Of a DNA stretch of 64,000 bases, positions 34,288 through 43,175 are shown piece by piece; within the stretch, counting starts at the first letter, position 1, and every line of letters begins with the position of its first letter. Under the pieces are notes generated by a model. It was not told the DNA's origin, searched no databases, and saw nothing but the letters and a program-made list of their open reading frames with translations. Origin of the DNA: Nocardioides astragali (GTDB lineage Bacteria; Actinomycetota; Actinomycetes; Propionibacteriales; Nocardioidaceae); NCBI RefSeq assembly GCF_024436375.1, contig NZ_JAFMZM010000006.1, forward strand, positions 310,001-374,000, written 5' to 3'. The position numbers and the translations under genes were made by a program.

Positions 34288-34845
34288 TCACCCGGAGAGC
34301 CCCGGGATCCTGGACGTGATGCCGTCGAGGACGCTGGACGGGCGCTGCTCCTCGCCGGCTTGGGCGCTCACCACGACGAGGGCGCCCGTCAGTGCCGGGA
34401 CGGCCCACTGCAGCATGCGGAGCTGGCGTTGTGCCGCGGCGACGTCGGCGGGGGTGCCGGTGGTGGGCTCGGTGCCCGAATCGGCGGGCACGTCGGTCTG
34501 TTCGGACACGCGTCGGCCCAGGACCCGGCTGTACGCCGTCACGCCGAGCGCGGCCGCAGTCAGGCCGGTCTTGACCATCGTGGTGCGCAGGGCGCCCTTC
34601 TGGGCAGCGACGCGACCTGCGTCGGAGCCGAGCATCCCGAGGCTGCCGAGGACGTGTGCGCCGATGGCGGCTGCGTTCACCGGTGTCCACCGGTCCCAGC
34701 CGACGTTGGCGACGGCACCGGTGCGGCTCGGCGAGTCGGCCTCCGCCGCGGCCGGGTTGAGGGCGATCGCGTTGGCAAGCGTGCCGCCGAACCAGGCGGC
34801 CAGGCCGACGTCGTGGAGCGAGCGGGACAGGGTGTTCGTGGACAT
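34288..34845 (-). CDS. Membrane protein of unknown function
   Basis: 185 aa. Hydrophobic segments LHDVGLAAWFGGTLANAIAL, AAAIGAHVLGSLGML, TGLTAAALGVTAYSRVLG and WAVPALTGALVVVSAQ suggest three to four helices. A strong GGAGGATCC ribosome site precedes ATG 34845. The Gly/Ala-rich composition and a trailing QRPSSVLDGITSRIPGL tail give no family assignment. Upstream longer starts would run into the neighbour's promoter. Confidence 0.65.
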   Translation of the reverse strand: MSTNTLSRSLHDVGLAAWFGGTLANAIALNPAAAEADSPSRTGAVANVGWDRWTPVNAAAIGAHVLGSLGMLGSDAGRVAAQKGALRTTMVKTGLTAAALGVTAYSRVLGRRVSEQTDVPADSGTEPTTGTPADVAAAQRQLRMLQWAVPALTGALVVVSAQAGEEQRPSSVLDGITSRIPGLSG

Positions 34846-34910
34846 GGATCCTCCGGGGGAACGGGTCTGCTGACCGCGCTCCGTACCCCGTGCGTCCGGC
34901 GTCATGCCCT

Positions 34911-35471
34911 CTAGCGGCCGAGGTCGGGCACCACCTCCGCGCCGGGCAGGTCGGCCAGCAGCCGGCCGGGGACGAGGAGCTTGGAGCGGCGTACGCCACT
35001 GCCGATCACGACGACCGGCTCCTCGAGCAGCGCGTCGTGCACCAGGACCCGCCAGCCGTCGGGGAGCCCGAGCGGGGTGATGCCGCCGTACTCCATGCCG
35101 GTGTCCGCCACGGCCCGCTCCATCGGCAGGAACGACGCCTTGCGCACGTCCAGCAGCTTGCGCACGAGCGTGTTGACGTCGGCACGGGTGTCGGCACGGA
35201 CCACGCAGGCGGCGATCCGCTCGTCACCGGCCCGCACGCCCGCGACGACCACGCAGTTGCCGCCGGCGGTCATCGGGATGTCGTACGCCTCGCTCATGGC
35301 CGCGGTGTCCGCGAGGTCCGGATCGATGTCCACCACGGCGACGTCGGCGGCACCCGGCCACGTGGCGAGCGCGGCGGCGACGGGTGCGGCCACCAGCTCC
35401 GGGTGCGCCGTCGCGGGCAGCGAGGTCAGGGTCGGGAAGCTCGGGAGGGTCACGCGGTCATCATGCGGCAT
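34911..35471 (-). CDS. YbaK/EbsC-family aminoacyl-tRNA deacylase-like protein
   Basis: 186 aa, YbaK/ProX fold. Relatives hydrolyse misacylated Cys- or Ala-tRNA(Pro). Seen: CVVVAGVRAGDERIAACVVR, DVNTLVRKLLDVRKASFLPM (the conserved K-x-R/K region) and TGMEYGGITPLGLPDGWRVL with the typical GGITPxG loop. It lacks the Cys/Gly details needed to choose a substrate. Stand-alone, between two unrelated genes; ATG 35471 chosen, GTG at MTLPSF possible. Confidence 0.82.
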   Translation of the reverse strand: MPHDDRVTLPSFPTLTSLPATAHPELVAAPVAAALATWPGAADVAVVDIDPDLADTAAMSEAYDIPMTAGGNCVVVAGVRAGDERIAACVVRADTRADVNTLVRKLLDVRKASFLPMERAVADTGMEYGGITPLGLPDGWRVLVHDALLEEPVVVIGSGVRRSKLLVPGRLLADLPGAEVVPDLGR

Positions 35472-35519
35472 TCACCCGGCCGTCACCGGGAGGCCCCGTG
35501 GGGCGTGCACGCTCACGGC

Positions 35520-36581
35520 ATGACGGTGACCCGCGAGGCGCTGAGCTCGGCCCCGTCGTTGGTCCTCACGCCCGCCGTGGTTGCGCACCGCGGCGCCAGC
35601 GGGCACCGTCCCGAGCACACCCTCGAGGCCTACCGGACCGCCATCCGGATGGGCGTCGACGACATCGAGCTGGACCTCGTCGCCACCCGCGACGGGGTGC
35701 TGGTCGCCCGCCACGACCTGGAGCTCAGCACGACGACCGACGTCGCGCGTCGTGCCGAGCTCGCCCACCTGCGCCGCACCCTGACCGTCGACGGAGTGGC
35801 ACAGCGCGGCTGGTTCGTGCAGGACTTCACGCTGGCCGAGCTCAAGACGCTCGCGACGCGCGAGCGGATGCCCGGGACCCGTCCCGGCAACACGGCGTAC
35901 GACGGTGCCGAGGGCGTGCCCACGCTGACCGAGGTGCTGGCCATGGTCGGCGCGGAGTCGGCCCGCCGAGGACGCCCGGTCGGGGTGCTGCTCGAGCTCA
36001 AGCACGCCACCCACCACGACCGGATCGGGCTGCCGCTCGACGTGCCGCTGCTGCGCGAGCTGTCGCGCCACGGGCTCGACCATCCGTGGGCGCGGGTCAC
36101 GCTGATGTCGTTCGAGACCCGGATCCTGCGCCGCCTCGCGGGCCGGACGCGGCTGCCGATCGTGCAGCTCATCGAGACCCGGCAACGGCATCCGGCCGAC
36201 CTCGTGGCGGCCGGCGATCCCCGCACCTACGGCGACCTGCTCACCCCGGACGGCCTGGCGTGGGTCGACGACTACGCCGACGGCATCGGCCCGCACACCT
36301 CCCTCGTGCTGCCCCGCGACGGCCGGGGCGCGATCGACGCTCCCTCGACGGTGGTCCGCGACGCGCACCGGCGCGGACTCACGGTGCACGCCTGGACGGT
36401 GCGCGGGGAGAACCGGTTCCTGCCGACCAACCTGCGCAGCGGTGCGGCGCCCGACGCCCTCGGTGACATGGCGGGCGAGGTGAGGGCGCTGCTCGCGGCA
36501 GGCGTCGACGGGGTCATCACCGACCATCCCGAGATGGCACTGGCAGCCCTTCGGGAGTCGGTCGCCACGGTCGGTCGCTGA
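35520..36581 (+). CDS. Glycerophosphodiester phosphodiesterase, no signal peptide
   Basis: 353 aa GDPD enzyme: AHRGASGHRPEHTLEAYRTA near residue 22, DIELDLVATRDGVLVARHD (metal ligands and catalytic His), LLELKHATHH, VTLMSFETRILRRL and GVDGVITDHPEMAL at the C-terminus. It has the NTAYDG loop and insertion of GlpQ-type enzymes yet lacks the export signal of its tandem neighbour at 36645. ATG 35520 is chosen over longer starts that would cover the divergent YbaK promoter. Confidence 0.9.
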   Translation: MTVTREALSSAPSLVLTPAVVAHRGASGHRPEHTLEAYRTAIRMGVDDIELDLVATRDGVLVARHDLELSTTTDVARRAELAHLRRTLTVDGVAQRGWFVQDFTLAELKTLATRERMPGTRPGNTAYDGAEGVPTLTEVLAMVGAESARRGRPVGVLLELKHATHHDRIGLPLDVPLLRELSRHGLDHPWARVTLMSFETRILRRLAGRTRLPIVQLIETRQRHPADLVAAGDPRTYGDLLTPDGLAWVDDYADGIGPHTSLVLPRDGRGAIDAPSTVVRDAHRRGLTVHAWTVRGENRFLPTNLRSGAAPDALGDMAGEVRALLAAGVDGVITDHPEMALAALRESVATVGR

Positions 36582-36644
36582 GCCGACACGGAGCGTTCAC
36601 CGGGACGTGCGCCGGGTGACTCCTCGGCTGGGTTGGCTCGAGGC

Positions 36645-37754
36645 ATGACACCTCGGACGACACTCTCCGTTCCCCTGGCCGCCGTCGCCCTGTCGGTGAC
36701 CGCCACCGTCGCCTCGATCTCGGCACCTGCCGTCGCCGCTCCTGCCGAGGCGACCGAGCCCTCCCTCGTGGAGCCGGTCCTCATCGGCCACCGCGGCGCG
36801 TCGGGCTACCGCCCCGAGCACACGCTGGCCGCCTACGAGCTCGCCATCGCCCAGGGCGCCGACTACATCGAGCCCGACCTCGTCTCGACGAAGGACGGCG
36901 TCCTCGTCGCGCGCCACGAGAACGAGATCGGCGGCACCACGGACGTCGCCGACCACCCCGAGTTCGCCGACCGGAGGACCACGAAGGTCATCGACGGCCG
37001 CGCGGTCACCGGCTGGTTCACCGAGGACTTCACCTTCCAGGAGCTGCGGACGCTGCGCGCCAAGGAGCGGCTGCCGCAGGTGCGCCCCGACAACACCGCG
37101 TACGACGGCCAGGAGCCGATCCCGTCCCTCGACCAGGTGATCAAGCTGGCGCGGCGCGAGGGTGTCGGGATCTATCCCGAGACCAAGCACCCGACCTACT
37201 TCGACTCCATCGGGCTCTCGCTCGAGGAGCCGCTGGTGGCGGCGCTGGAGAAGCGGCACTGGGACGACGCCGACGACCCGGTGATCATCCAGTCGTTCGA
37301 GACCGCCAACCTGCGGGACCTCGACGGCATGGTCGACGTGCCGCTGGCGCAGCTGGTCGACGGCACCGGGAGTCCCTACGACCTGGTCGTCGCCGGCGAC
37401 CCGCGCACCTACTCCGACCTCGTCACGCCTGCCGGGCTGGCCTGGATCGCGTCGTACGCCGACGGCGTGGGCGTCCACAAGGACCGGGTGCTGCCGCGGA
37501 CCGCGGGCGCCACGACCGCGCCGAGCGCCGTCGTCGGCGACGCCCACGAGCAGGGCATGGTCGTCCACGTCTGGACCCTGCGCCGCGAGAACCAGTTCAT
37601 GGCCACGAACTTCCGGGTCGGCACCGACCCCAACGCGCCCGGTGACCTGGCGGCCGAGGCGCGCGCCTTCCTCGAGGCCGGCGTCGACGGGATCTTCACC
37701 GACAACCCCGACGTCGTGGCGGCGGTGCTCGTGGAGCAGCAGGAGGCCGGCTGA
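36645..37754 (+). CDS. Secreted glycerophosphodiester phosphodiesterase (GlpQ type)
   Basis: 369 aa with a Sec signal (TLSVPLAAVALSVTATVASI, cleavage near APAVAAPA) and a full GlpQ-like domain: IGHRGASGYRPEHTLAAYEL, YIEPDLVSTKDGVLVARHEN, TTDVADHPEFADR, IYPETKHPTYFDSIGLSLEE, IIQSFETANLRDLDG, GVDGIFTDNPDVV. It would release glycerol-3-phosphate from glycerophosphodiesters outside the cell. Tandem paralogue of the gene 63 bases upstream; the pair looks like duplication followed by loss or gain of export. Confidence 0.92.
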   Translation: MTPRTTLSVPLAAVALSVTATVASISAPAVAAPAEATEPSLVEPVLIGHRGASGYRPEHTLAAYELAIAQGADYIEPDLVSTKDGVLVARHENEIGGTTDVADHPEFADRRTTKVIDGRAVTGWFTEDFTFQELRTLRAKERLPQVRPDNTAYDGQEPIPSLDQVIKLARREGVGIYPETKHPTYFDSIGLSLEEPLVAALEKRHWDDADDPVIIQSFETANLRDLDGMVDVPLAQLVDGTGSPYDLVVAGDPRTYSDLVTPAGLAWIASYADGVGVHKDRVLPRTAGATTAPSAVVGDAHEQGMVVHVWTLRRENQFMATNFRVGTDPNAPGDLAAEARAFLEAGVDGIFTDNPDVVAAVLVEQQEAG

Positions 37755-37768
37755 CCCGATCACCGGCG

Positions 37769-37774
37769 TACTCT
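37769..37774 (+). promoter_or_regulatory. -10 box TACTCT for a leaderless transcript
   Basis: TACTCT, 6 bases, then GTG 37781. Confidence 0.6.
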
Positions 37775-37780
37775 CGGACC

Positions 37781-39478
37781 GTGACGCACACCCTGCCCGA
37801 CACGGCCACCTCAGCCGCCCTGCTGCAGCGGATCCGCGAGTCCGTGATCGGCGACGACCAGGTGATGCACGGCCCCTACGGTCCGCGCCGGGTCACCTAC
37901 GCCGACTACACCGCCTCGGGTCGCAGCCTGACCTTCATCGAGGACTTCATCCGCGAGGAGGTGCTGCCGGCCTACGCCAACACCCACACCGAGGCGAGCG
38001 GCACCGGGCTGCAGACGACCCGGCTCCGGGAGGACGCGCGACGCATCATCCGCGAGGGCGTCGGCGGCGACGAGGAGACGGTCGTGGTCTTCTGCGGGTC
38101 GGGCAGCACCGCGGCCATCGACAAGCTGATCGGCATCCTCGGCCTGCGCATCCCCGCCGGCCTCGACGACCAGTACGACCTCAGCGCGGCGATCCCGGCA
38201 GACCAGCGCCCGGTGGTCTTCATCGGTCCGTTCGAGCACCACTCCAACGAGATCCCGTGGCGCGAGACGATCGCCGACGTCGTCACCATCCACGAGGACG
38301 CCGACGGCCGAGTCTCTCTCGAGCACCTGGCCGAGGAGCTCGACCGCCACGCCGACCGGCCCCTGAAGATCGGGTCGTTCTCCGCCGCCTCCAACGTGAC
38401 CGGCATCGTCACCGACACCGAGGGTGTCGCCGACCTGCTCCACCGGCACGGCGCCCTCAGCTTCTGGGACTTCGCGGCCTGCGCCCCCTACGTCGACATC
38501 GAGATGTACGGACCGGGCAGCTCCTACAAGGACGCGATCTTCATCAGCCCGCACAAGTTCATCGGGGGCCCCGGCACCCCCGGCGTGCTGGTCGTGCGGC
38601 GTGAGCTGATGACCAACCGGGTGCCGGTCGTGCCCGGCGGCGGCACCGTCATGTACGTCAACCCGACCGAGCACCGCTACCTCGACGACAAGGCCCATCG
38701 CGAGGAGGGCGGCACACCCGCCATCGTGGAGTCGATCCGCGCCGGCCTGGTCTTCCAGCTCAAGCACGCGGTCGGGGTGGAGACGATCCAGGCCCACGAG
38801 GAGGAGATGCTGAGCCGGGCCGTCGAGGCCTGGAGGGCGGAGCCGACGCTCCAGATCCTCGGCAACCTGGCCTCACAGCGGCTCTCGATCGTCTCCTTCG
38901 TGGTGAAGGCGCCCGACGGCTCCTACCTCCACCACAACTTCGTCGTCGCGCTGCTCAACGACCTCTTCGGCATCCAGACCCGCGGCGGCTGCTCGTGCGC
39001 CGGCCCCTACGGCCACCGGCTGCTCCACATCGACCTCGCCACCAGCCACCAGTTCGAGGCCCAGATCGCGACCGGCTGCGAGGGCATCAAGCCCGGCTGG
39101 GTGCGGGTGAACTTCAACTACTTCGTCGACGAGGAGGTCTTCACCTACGTCGTGGAGGCCGTCCGGCTCGTGGCGCGGGAGGGCTGGCGGCTCCTGGGCG
39201 ACTACCGCTTCGACCCCCTGACGGGACTGTGGCACCACCGCACCGGCGCCGTGGAGCCGCCGCTGCGCCTGGCCGACGTGTCCTACGCCGACGACGGCAC
39301 GATGACCTGGCCCTCGCACACGACGACGGCCCCCGTCTCGGTGCTCCGGGAGCACCTCGACGAGGGCCGCGCGATCATGGCTGCCGCGTCTCCTCCGGAC
39401 TGGTCGGACACCGCCCACCTGAGTGCCGACTTCGACGACCTGCGGTGGTTCGCCCTGCCGGCCTGCTCGCTCGCTTAG
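37781..39478 (+). CDS. Class V aminotransferase-fold PLP enzyme (cysteine desulfurase-like)
   Basis: 565 aa. The PLP lysine lies in FISPHKFIGGPGTPGVL; other motifs are YADYTASGRSLTFIEDFIRE, NTHTEASGTGLQTTRLREDA, CGSGSTAAIDKLIG and GPFEHHSNEIPWRE. The C-terminal region has a Cys-containing loop RGGCSCAGPYGHRLLHID, where the desulfurase Cys would be. It is about 150 residues longer than standard Csd/SufS, the extra part being at the C-terminus (LVAREGWRLLGDYRFDPLTG onward). Not next to Suf genes, so a role in Fe-S assembly is unproven. Stop overlaps the opposing stop at 39475. Confidence 0.85.
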   Translation: MTHTLPDTATSAALLQRIRESVIGDDQVMHGPYGPRRVTYADYTASGRSLTFIEDFIREEVLPAYANTHTEASGTGLQTTRLREDARRIIREGVGGDEETVVVFCGSGSTAAIDKLIGILGLRIPAGLDDQYDLSAAIPADQRPVVFIGPFEHHSNEIPWRETIADVVTIHEDADGRVSLEHLAEELDRHADRPLKIGSFSAASNVTGIVTDTEGVADLLHRHGALSFWDFAACAPYVDIEMYGPGSSYKDAIFISPHKFIGGPGTPGVLVVRRELMTNRVPVVPGGGTVMYVNPTEHRYLDDKAHREEGGTPAIVESIRAGLVFQLKHAVGVETIQAHEEEMLSRAVEAWRAEPTLQILGNLASQRLSIVSFVVKAPDGSYLHHNFVVALLNDLFGIQTRGGCSCAGPYGHRLLHIDLATSHQFEAQIATGCEGIKPGWVRVNFNYFVDEEVFTYVVEAVRLVAREGWRLLGDYRFDPLTGLWHHRTGAVEPPLRLADVSYADDGTMTWPSHTTTAPVSVLREHLDEGRAIMAAASPPDWSDTAHLSADFDDLRWFALPACSLA

Positions 39479-39774
39479 GGCTTGCGTGAGGGCCACACCG
39501 TGGCCGCGAGCCCGGCGGCACCGGCGGCGATCCACGGGATCGGCATCAGCCACCGCAGCTCGTCGGTCTCCACCACGTCCCCCTGGACGAGGGCCCACAC
39601 CAGCACCATCCCGGCGAAGGCCACGCCCATCACGAGGTGGGTGATGTTGACCGGGTGCCGGCCGGACGGCTTGTCGGGCGCGTCCAGCGGACCGGTCATC
39701 GGCTCGTCATAGCCGTACACGTCCGTGTCGTACGAGCTGTCGTACGAGCTGTCGGGGCTGCTGTTCTCGGTCAT
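39475..39774 (-). CDS. Small two-helix membrane protein next to PspC genes
   Basis: 99 aa. N-terminal 40 residues are Ser/Asp/Tyr-rich and disordered (SSPDSSYDSSYDTDVYGYDE); two helices follow (VMGVAFAGMVLVWALVQ and LMPIPWIAAGAAGLAATVW). GAGGAG about 7 bases before ATG 39774 is a good ribosome site. It lies 10 bases downstream of the PspC-protein gene and is probably in its operon. Family not recognised. Confidence 0.72.
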   Translation of the reverse strand: MTENSSPDSSYDSSYDTDVYGYDEPMTGPLDAPDKPSGRHPVNITHLVMGVAFAGMVLVWALVQGDVVETDELRWLMPIPWIAAGAAGLAATVWPSRKP

Positions 39775-39784
39775 CTCAGGCTCC

Positions 39785-41008
39785 TCAGTGGACTTCGCGG
39801 ACGAGGATCTCGCCGACGCCCAGGTCGATGGTGATGGTCATGGCGGGTGCCTCGGCGCCGCCGTCGCGGAAGCCGTCGACGCTGATGTCGAAGCCGTCGT
39901 TGCGCAGGTCGAAGACCCGGCTGTCGCCGGCCACGACCTCGGTCCTGACCGCCACGTCCACGCCGTCGGGCACCAGGACCTCGACCTTGCCGCCCACACC
40001 GTCGATGGTGATGTCGCGGCCGTCGAGGCCGTCCACGTCGGAGATGCCGGACATGTCCAGCACGAACTCGCCGCCGCCGAAGTCGTAGGCGTCCCGCACC
40101 TCGCCGGCGCTGGCGGGCCGGTAGTTGTAGTGGTCGTCGGGGAAGTGGCTGCCGGCGGTCGCGCCGGCGGTCACGAGCGCGGCGACGACTCCCAGGGCGA
40201 TGAGTCCCCCGGCTCGGCCCCAGAACGCCCCGACGACCAGCATCGTCGCGATGATCCCGAGCGCGAGCGCCGGGTAGGCGCTGTCGGCCACCGGTGCCCC
40301 CGCCAGGTCGACGACGCCCAGGACGCCCTCGGCGAGCGCGATGAGCGCCAGCGTGAAGAAGAACAGGATCGGTCCGCGGCGGCGCGGGTTGCGCGGCTGG
40401 CGGACCCCACGCGGCTCCCGGGCGTACGACGTCGGCGGCATCCAGGTGCCCTCGGCTCCGGGCTGTCCCGCGGCCGCCTCGCCGGCGTACGTGGGCGACT
40501 CGTGGCCGTAGCCGCTGTCGTAGCCGTAGCCATATCCGTTGCCAGGGCCCGACGATGGCTTGTCCTTGCGGTTGAGGAACCAGACGACGACCGCGGCGAC
40601 GATCGCCAGCGGCCACGGGAACCAGAAGGCGCCGGCCCAGTCGCCGACCGCGCACAGGAGCGCCAGGACGCCGACTCCGGCCAGCGCCAGCGAACGGCTC
40701 CGCTGGTCCAGGCCGAGCGGCTCGTCGTCGGTGCCCTCCTCTGGCACGAGGATCCAGGCGCCGATGTAGGCGAGCAGGCCGGCACCTCCGAAGAACACCG
40801 CCACCACCAGCGCGACGCGGACGATGATCGCGTCGATGTCGAGGTGGCGGGCGATCCCGCCGGCGACCCCCGCGATGCGGCGGTCGGTGACGCTGCGGCG
40901 CAGGCGGGAGAGGTCCTTCATCTCCTCGCGGCTGACACGGGGCCCGGACGCCGGCGGCTGGCCGCTCGGCGGTGTGGGGTGCTCGGAGGTGGGGCTGGCG
41001 TTGTCCAT
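39785..41008 (-). CDS. PspC-domain membrane protein with LiaF-like C-terminal domain
   Basis: 407 aa. PspC domain at residues ~38-92 (SVTDRRIAGVAGGIARHLDI, GLLAYIGAWILVPEEG), then helices (LAGVGVLALLCAVGDWAG; FPWPLAIVAAVVVWFL), a Gly/Tyr-rich linker (GYGYGYDSGYGHESPTY), three more helices and a soluble C-terminal beta domain (FGGGEFVLDMSGISDVDGLD ... ITIDLGVGEILVREV) like the DUF4097/LiaF C-terminus. It is divergent from a histidine kinase that also starts with PspC, 143 bp away. The trio resembles LiaFSR-type envelope-stress systems; this protein would be the sensor or inhibitor. Confidence 0.88.
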   Translation of the reverse strand: MDNASPTSEHPTPPSGQPPASGPRVSREEMKDLSRLRRSVTDRRIAGVAGGIARHLDIDAIIVRVALVVAVFFGGAGLLAYIGAWILVPEEGTDDEPLGLDQRSRSLALAGVGVLALLCAVGDWAGAFWFPWPLAIVAAVVVWFLNRKDKPSSGPGNGYGYGYDSGYGHESPTYAGEAAAGQPGAEGTWMPPTSYAREPRGVRQPRNPRRRGPILFFFTLALIALAEGVLGVVDLAGAPVADSAYPALALGIIATMLVVGAFWGRAGGLIALGVVAALVTAGATAGSHFPDDHYNYRPASAGEVRDAYDFGGGEFVLDMSGISDVDGLDGRDITIDGVGGKVEVLVPDGVDVAVRTEVVAGDSRVFDLRNDGFDISVDGFRDGGAEAPAMTITIDLGVGEILVREVH

Positions 41009-41151
41009 GGCTCAACTCTCGCCGCCAGGGTCGGGACGCACCATCGGGGAGAGCCCTGATTCGCGGGACATTCGCGGGGGACCGGCTCAGGGTCGGGCCG
41101 GGGTCAGTCCTCATGGTCGCGCACGTCCGTGCCTGCGACGATGGAGTCACG

Positions 41152-42465
41152 ATGGCCCACCTCAGCTCCCCTCACCACCCGCCGCCCACCAGGCGACCGG
41201 GCGCTTCGCGGCGCGCCTACCGCGACACCTCCGCACCGATCGCGGGCGGGGTCGCAGCAGGCCTGGCGGTCCACCTCGCGGTGCCGGTGCTGTGGGTGCG
41301 GGGCTTCTTCGTCGCGACCGCCTTCCTCGGCGGCTTCGGCCTGATGCTCTACGCCGGGCTCTGGGTGTTCCTGCCCGCCGACCAGGGATTCGAGGTGAGC
41401 GCTCCCGGCCTGGAGAGCGCCACCCGCACCGGCAAGCGCCCGGGCCGGCGGTCGCGGCTGCGCGACGCCGGGCCGGCGATCGCGCTGGGCGCGCTGTTCT
41501 TCGGCGTCGTGCTCGGCTTCGAGGGGATCTTCGGCCAGGGCGCGCTGTTCTGGCCGGTCGTGCTCGGCGTCGCGGGCATCGCGCTGCTCTGGCGGCAGGC
41601 CGACGAGGCCCAGCGCGAGCGCTGGATCGACTCGTCCGGTCGCATCGACCCGTTCCGCGCCGTCTTCGGCAACGGCGGCTGGGCGGCGTACGGACGTATC
41701 GCCGCCGGCCTCGGCCTGATCGTCACCGCCCTCCTCGTCTTCGCCGTGGCTGCCGGGCAGGCGACCTTCGCCGTGCCGGTGCTGGTGGCCGGCCTGCTCG
41801 GCCTGCTCGGCCTGGCGATCGTGGTCGGGCCGTGGGCCGTGCGGCTCATCAACGACCTCGGTGCCGAGCGTGCCGAGCGGGTCCGCACCCAGGAGCGGGC
41901 CGACATGGCGGCCCACCTGCACGACTCGGTGCTCCAGACCCTCGCCCTGATCCAGAAGAACGCCCATGACGCCACCACCGTCGCCCGCCTCGCCCGATCG
42001 CAGGAGCGTGACCTGCGCCGGTGGCTGTTCGAGGAGGACACCACCGACGCGACCACGCTCGCCGGCGCCCTCAAGGAGATGGCCGCCGACGTGGAGACCC
42101 AGCACCCCGTGGTGGTCGACGTGGTCACGGTCGGCGACTGTGACCTGACCGAGTCGCTGCGACCTGTCGTGCACGCCGCCCGTGAGGCGGTGGTCAACGT
42201 CGCCAAGCACGCCGGCACCCAGCGCGCCGACGTCTACGCCGAGACCTCTCCCACCGCCGTGGACGTCTTCGTCCGCGACCGCGGAGCCGGCTTCGACGTC
42301 GACGCGGTGGCGACGGACCGCCAGGGCGTCCGCAACAGCATCGTGGACCGGATGTCCCGGCACGGCGGGAGCGCGGACGTACGCTCGGCCCCCGGCGAGG
42401 GCACCGAGGTCCGACTGCACATGCCCCGCACCAGTACCCGTGAGCACGACGAGGAGAACCGATGA
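41152..42465 (+). CDS. PspC-fused NarL-type sensor histidine kinase
   Basis: 437 aa. Residues ~22-80 are a PspC domain (YRDTSAPIAGGVAAGLAVHL, LMLYAGLWVFLPADQG), followed by more membrane helices (to ~235), a HisKA_3 dimerisation helix with the phospho-acceptor in AAHLHDSVLQTLALIQ, and a HATPase domain (REAVVNVAKHAG N-box, RDRGAGFDVDAV, GEGTEVRLHMP). Fusing PspC to the kinase means the envelope-stress sensor and kinase are one protein. The downstream regulator overlaps by 4 bases (ATGA). Phosphorylates that regulator. Confidence 0.92.
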   Translation: MAHLSSPHHPPPTRRPGASRRAYRDTSAPIAGGVAAGLAVHLAVPVLWVRGFFVATAFLGGFGLMLYAGLWVFLPADQGFEVSAPGLESATRTGKRPGRRSRLRDAGPAIALGALFFGVVLGFEGIFGQGALFWPVVLGVAGIALLWRQADEAQRERWIDSSGRIDPFRAVFGNGGWAAYGRIAAGLGLIVTALLVFAVAAGQATFAVPVLVAGLLGLLGLAIVVGPWAVRLINDLGAERAERVRTQERADMAAHLHDSVLQTLALIQKNAHDATTVARLARSQERDLRRWLFEEDTTDATTLAGALKEMAADVETQHPVVVDVVTVGDCDLTESLRPVVHAAREAVVNVAKHAGTQRADVYAETSPTAVDVFVRDRGAGFDVDAVATDRQGVRNSIVDRMSRHGGSADVRSAPGEGTEVRLHMPRTSTREHDEENR

Positions 42466-43130
42466 ACCAGCCCCCCGCCTCCGAGGGACCCGTGCGCGTC
42501 GTCCTGGTGGACGACCACGCGATGTTCCGCGCCGGGGTCCGTGCCGAGCTGGCCGCCGCCGGGGCGGGAAAGGTCGAGGTCGTCGGTGAGGCGGCCGACG
42601 CCGACGCGGCGATCGGGGTCGTCCACGAGCTGCAGCCCCAGGTCGTGCTGCTCGACGTGCACCTGCCCGGAGGTGGCGGCGTGGAGGTGATGCGTCGCCA
42701 GCCCTCGCCCGACACGCTCTACCTCGCGCTGTCCGTCTCCGACGCAGCCGAGGACGTCATCGGCACGATCCGCGGCGGCGCGCGCGGCTACGTCACCAAG
42801 ACCATCACCGGTCCCGAGCTGGTCGACGCGATCACCCGGGTCGCCGGGGGAGACGCGGTCTTCTCGCCGCGACTGGCGGGGTTCGTGCTCGACGCCTTCG
42901 CCGGCTCGATCGACGTGTCGGCGGTCGACGAGGACCTGGACCGGCTGACCGAGCGCGAGCGCGAGGTGATGCGCCTGATCGCCCGCGGCTACGCCTACAA
43001 GGAGGTCGCCAAGGAGCTCTTCATCTCGGTGAAGACCGTGGAGACCCACATGTCCTCGGTGCTGCGCAAGCTGCAGCTGTCCAGTCGCCACGAGCTCACG
43101 AAGTGGGCCAACGACCGACGGCTGCTCTAG
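42462..43130 (+). CDS. NarL/FixJ-family response regulator
   Basis: 222 aa. Receiver domain at 1-130 with acidic pair VLVDDHAMFR, phospho-acceptor Asp in QVVLLDVHLPGGGG, Thr/Ser in LALSVSDA and Lys in GYVTKTITG; LuxR-type helix-turn-helix at ~158-215 (LTEREREVMRLIARGYAYKE, LFISVKTVETHMSSVLRKLQ). Cognate regulator of the overlapping PspC kinase; the divergent PspC operon is a likely target. Confidence 0.95.
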   Translation: MNQPPASEGPVRVVLVDDHAMFRAGVRAELAAAGAGKVEVVGEAADADAAIGVVHELQPQVVLLDVHLPGGGGVEVMRRQPSPDTLYLALSVSDAAEDVIGTIRGGARGYVTKTITGPELVDAITRVAGGDAVFSPRLAGFVLDAFAGSIDVSAVDEDLDRLTEREREVMRLIARGYAYKEVAKELFISVKTVETHMSSVLRKLQLSSRHELTKWANDRRLL

Positions 43131-43163
43131 CTCGGGGGGGCCGGGCCACCGTCCGCCGCTGGC

Positions 43164-43169
43164 TAGGGT
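43164..43169 (+). promoter_or_regulatory. -10 box TAGGGT for a leaderless transcript
   Basis: TAGGGT, 6 bases, then ATG 43176. Confidence 0.6.
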
Positions 43170-43175
43170 GTCCGC

